NCBI RefSeq assembly: GCF_000243095.1
Contig: NZ_AHJE01000114.1
Span: 1 to 64,000 of the forward strand
Reading direction: 5' to 3'
Origin: Cupriavidus basilensis OR16
Lineage (GTDB): Bacteria; Pseudomonadota; Gammaproteobacteria; Burkholderiales; Burkholderiaceae
DNA: 64,000 bases
The notes beneath the pieces are model-generated. The model ran no database searches and was not told where the DNA came from. It saw nothing but the letters and a program-made list of their open reading frames with translations. Positions 63,220-64,000 of this stretch are shown piece after piece (position 1 is the stretch's first letter; each line of letters starts with the position of its first letter). A program made the translations under genes and the position numbers.

Positions 63220-64000
63220 TCACAGCAGGCTTGCCACATGCTCGGCCAGCGCCAGCGACGAGGTCAGCCCGGGCGACTCGATGCCGAACAGGTTGACCAG
63301 CCCCGGCACGCCATGGGTGGCCGGGCCATCGATACGGAAATCCGCCGCCGGCTCGCCCGGCCCGCTGATCTTGGGGCGGATGCCGGCATAGCCCGGCTGC
63401 AGCGCGCCATCGGCCAGCCCCGGCCAGTAATTCCGCACTTCACCATAAAAGCTGTCGGCATCGGCCGGATCCACGCCGTACTCGATCTCGTCGATCCAGC
63501 GCACATTGGGGCCGAAGCGCGCCTGGCCGCCCAGGTCGATGGTCAGGTGCACGCCGAGGCCGGCGGCCTCCGGAACCGGGTAGATCAGACGGGAGAAGGG
63601 CGCACGTCCGGCCAGCGTGAAGTAGCAGCCTTTGGCGTAGTACTGGGGCGGGATATGCTCGGCGGGCATGCCCTCGATGCGGCGCGCCAGCGCCGGCGCG
63701 CTCAGCCCGGCCGAGTTGATCACGGTGCGGGCCAGCAGCGTGGTGCCGGCCGCGTCATCCTGGCTGCCTACGTCGAGGCGGATGCCATCCGGCGTCACCG
63801 CGCCGCCGGCCACGGGTGACTGTACCGCCAGCATGGCGCCGGCGTTCTCGGCGTCGCCCAGCAAGGCCAGCATCAGGCCATGGCTGTCGACGATGCCGGT
63901 GGACGGCGAGAGCAGGGCGGCGCGGCATTGCAGGTTTGGCTCCAGCGCCTGCGCCTCGGCCTGGCTGAGCAGCCGCAGGTCATGCACGCCATTGGCCGCG
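63220..64000 (-). CDS. L-2-hydroxyglutarate oxidase-like FAD protein (N terminus outside window)
   Basis: This is the C-terminal part of an FAD-dependent oxidoreductase of the DAO/LhgO type, with the open frame running off the right edge (AANGVHDLRLLSQAEAQAL). LSPSTGIVDSHGLMLALLGD, INSAGLSAPALARRIEG, KGCYFTLAGRAPFSRLIYPV and LFGIESPGLTSSLALAEHV fit LhgO, which oxidises L-2-hydroxyglutarate to 2-oxoglutarate. The FAD-binding GxGxxG start is not in the window. It is convergent with the MFS gene. Confidence 0.83.
   Translation of the reverse strand, partial: AANGVHDLRLLSQAEAQALEPNLQCRAALLSPSTGIVDSHGLMLALLGDAENAGAMLAVQSPVAGGAVTPDGIRLDVGSQDDAAGTTLLARTVINSAGLSAPALARRIEGMPAEHIPPQYYAKGCYFTLAGRAPFSRLIYPVPEAAGLGVHLTIDLGGQARFGPNVRWIDEIEYGVDPADADSFYGEVRNYWPGLADGALQPGYAGIRPKISGPGEPAADFRIDGPATHGVPGLVNLFGIESPGLTSSLALAEHVASLL

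Overview
The window is about 66% GC, densely coded on both strands, and reads as the chromosome of a beta-proteobacterium of the Burkholderiaceae, most like Cupriavidus or Ralstonia. This assignment rests on gene content and order (dapA-bamC-MBL hydrolase; trmJ / cysE / lpxH / ppiB / ppiA / TPR / cysS / alkA / accA / tilS / lysC / tRNA-Ser) and on the porin type. It is inferred from family knowledge; no search was run.

Layout. 1-5.5 kb: a DUF455 ferritin-like protein, a small secreted protein, an AT-rich intergenic region with two large palindromes, a divergent acyl-CoA synthetase / alpha-beta hydrolase pair, and a ferredoxin-NADP reductase-like flavoprotein. 5.7-14.8 kb: PHP phosphoesterase, YciO-like protein, site-2 protease, trpS, a methyltransferase, dapA, bamC, an MBL hydrolase, roxA and a SlyD-type isomerase. 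14.9-29.8 kb: metallophosphoesterase, mutS, uspA, an APC-superfamily permease, a MocR regulator with a divergent flavin-binding protein, suhB, trmJ, prpF-like, cysE, lpxH, two cyclophilins and a TPR protein. 30-36.5 kb: cysS, alkA, accA, tilS, lysC and tRNA-Ser(GCU). 36.5-45.4 kb is the accessory part: an IclR remnant, an oligopeptide-type ABC importer, a porin, an N-formylglutamate amidohydrolase and a TetR regulator. 45.6-50.3 kb: a DUF3313 lipoprotein and a pqiA-pqiA-pqiB-pqiC transport operon preceded by an unlisted 34-codon membrane ORF. 50.4-64 kb: gamma-carbonic anhydrase, FAD-linked oxidase, DUF2069, wrbA, yihY, DUF962, an alpha/beta hydrolase, metY, a CBS protein, an LplT-PlsC fusion, a GST, aroC, an MFS carrier and the end of an LhgO-like oxidase.

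The strongest unexplained signal is not a new pathway but damage. At least sixteen conserved genes carry either a one-base frameshift or a clean internal loss of roughly 25 to 200 codons, and one carries two short tandem duplications. The damaged set includes cysS, which is normally essential. The lesions lie on both strands and in unrelated genes, with intact genes between them, so I read most of them as assembly or consensus errors rather than genome decay. In several places the loss creates artificial fusions: permease-permease, MetY-hydrolase and amidohydrolase-TetR overlap.

I found no CRISPR array, prophage, insertion sequence or recognised defence system. The best candidates for real new biology are modest: the small ORF coupled to pqiA, the importer-porin-amidohydrolase cluster, palindromic operators at about 1.41, 3.41 and 45.63 kb, a basic tail on the AlkA-type glycosylase, and a poly-G tract in a leader.
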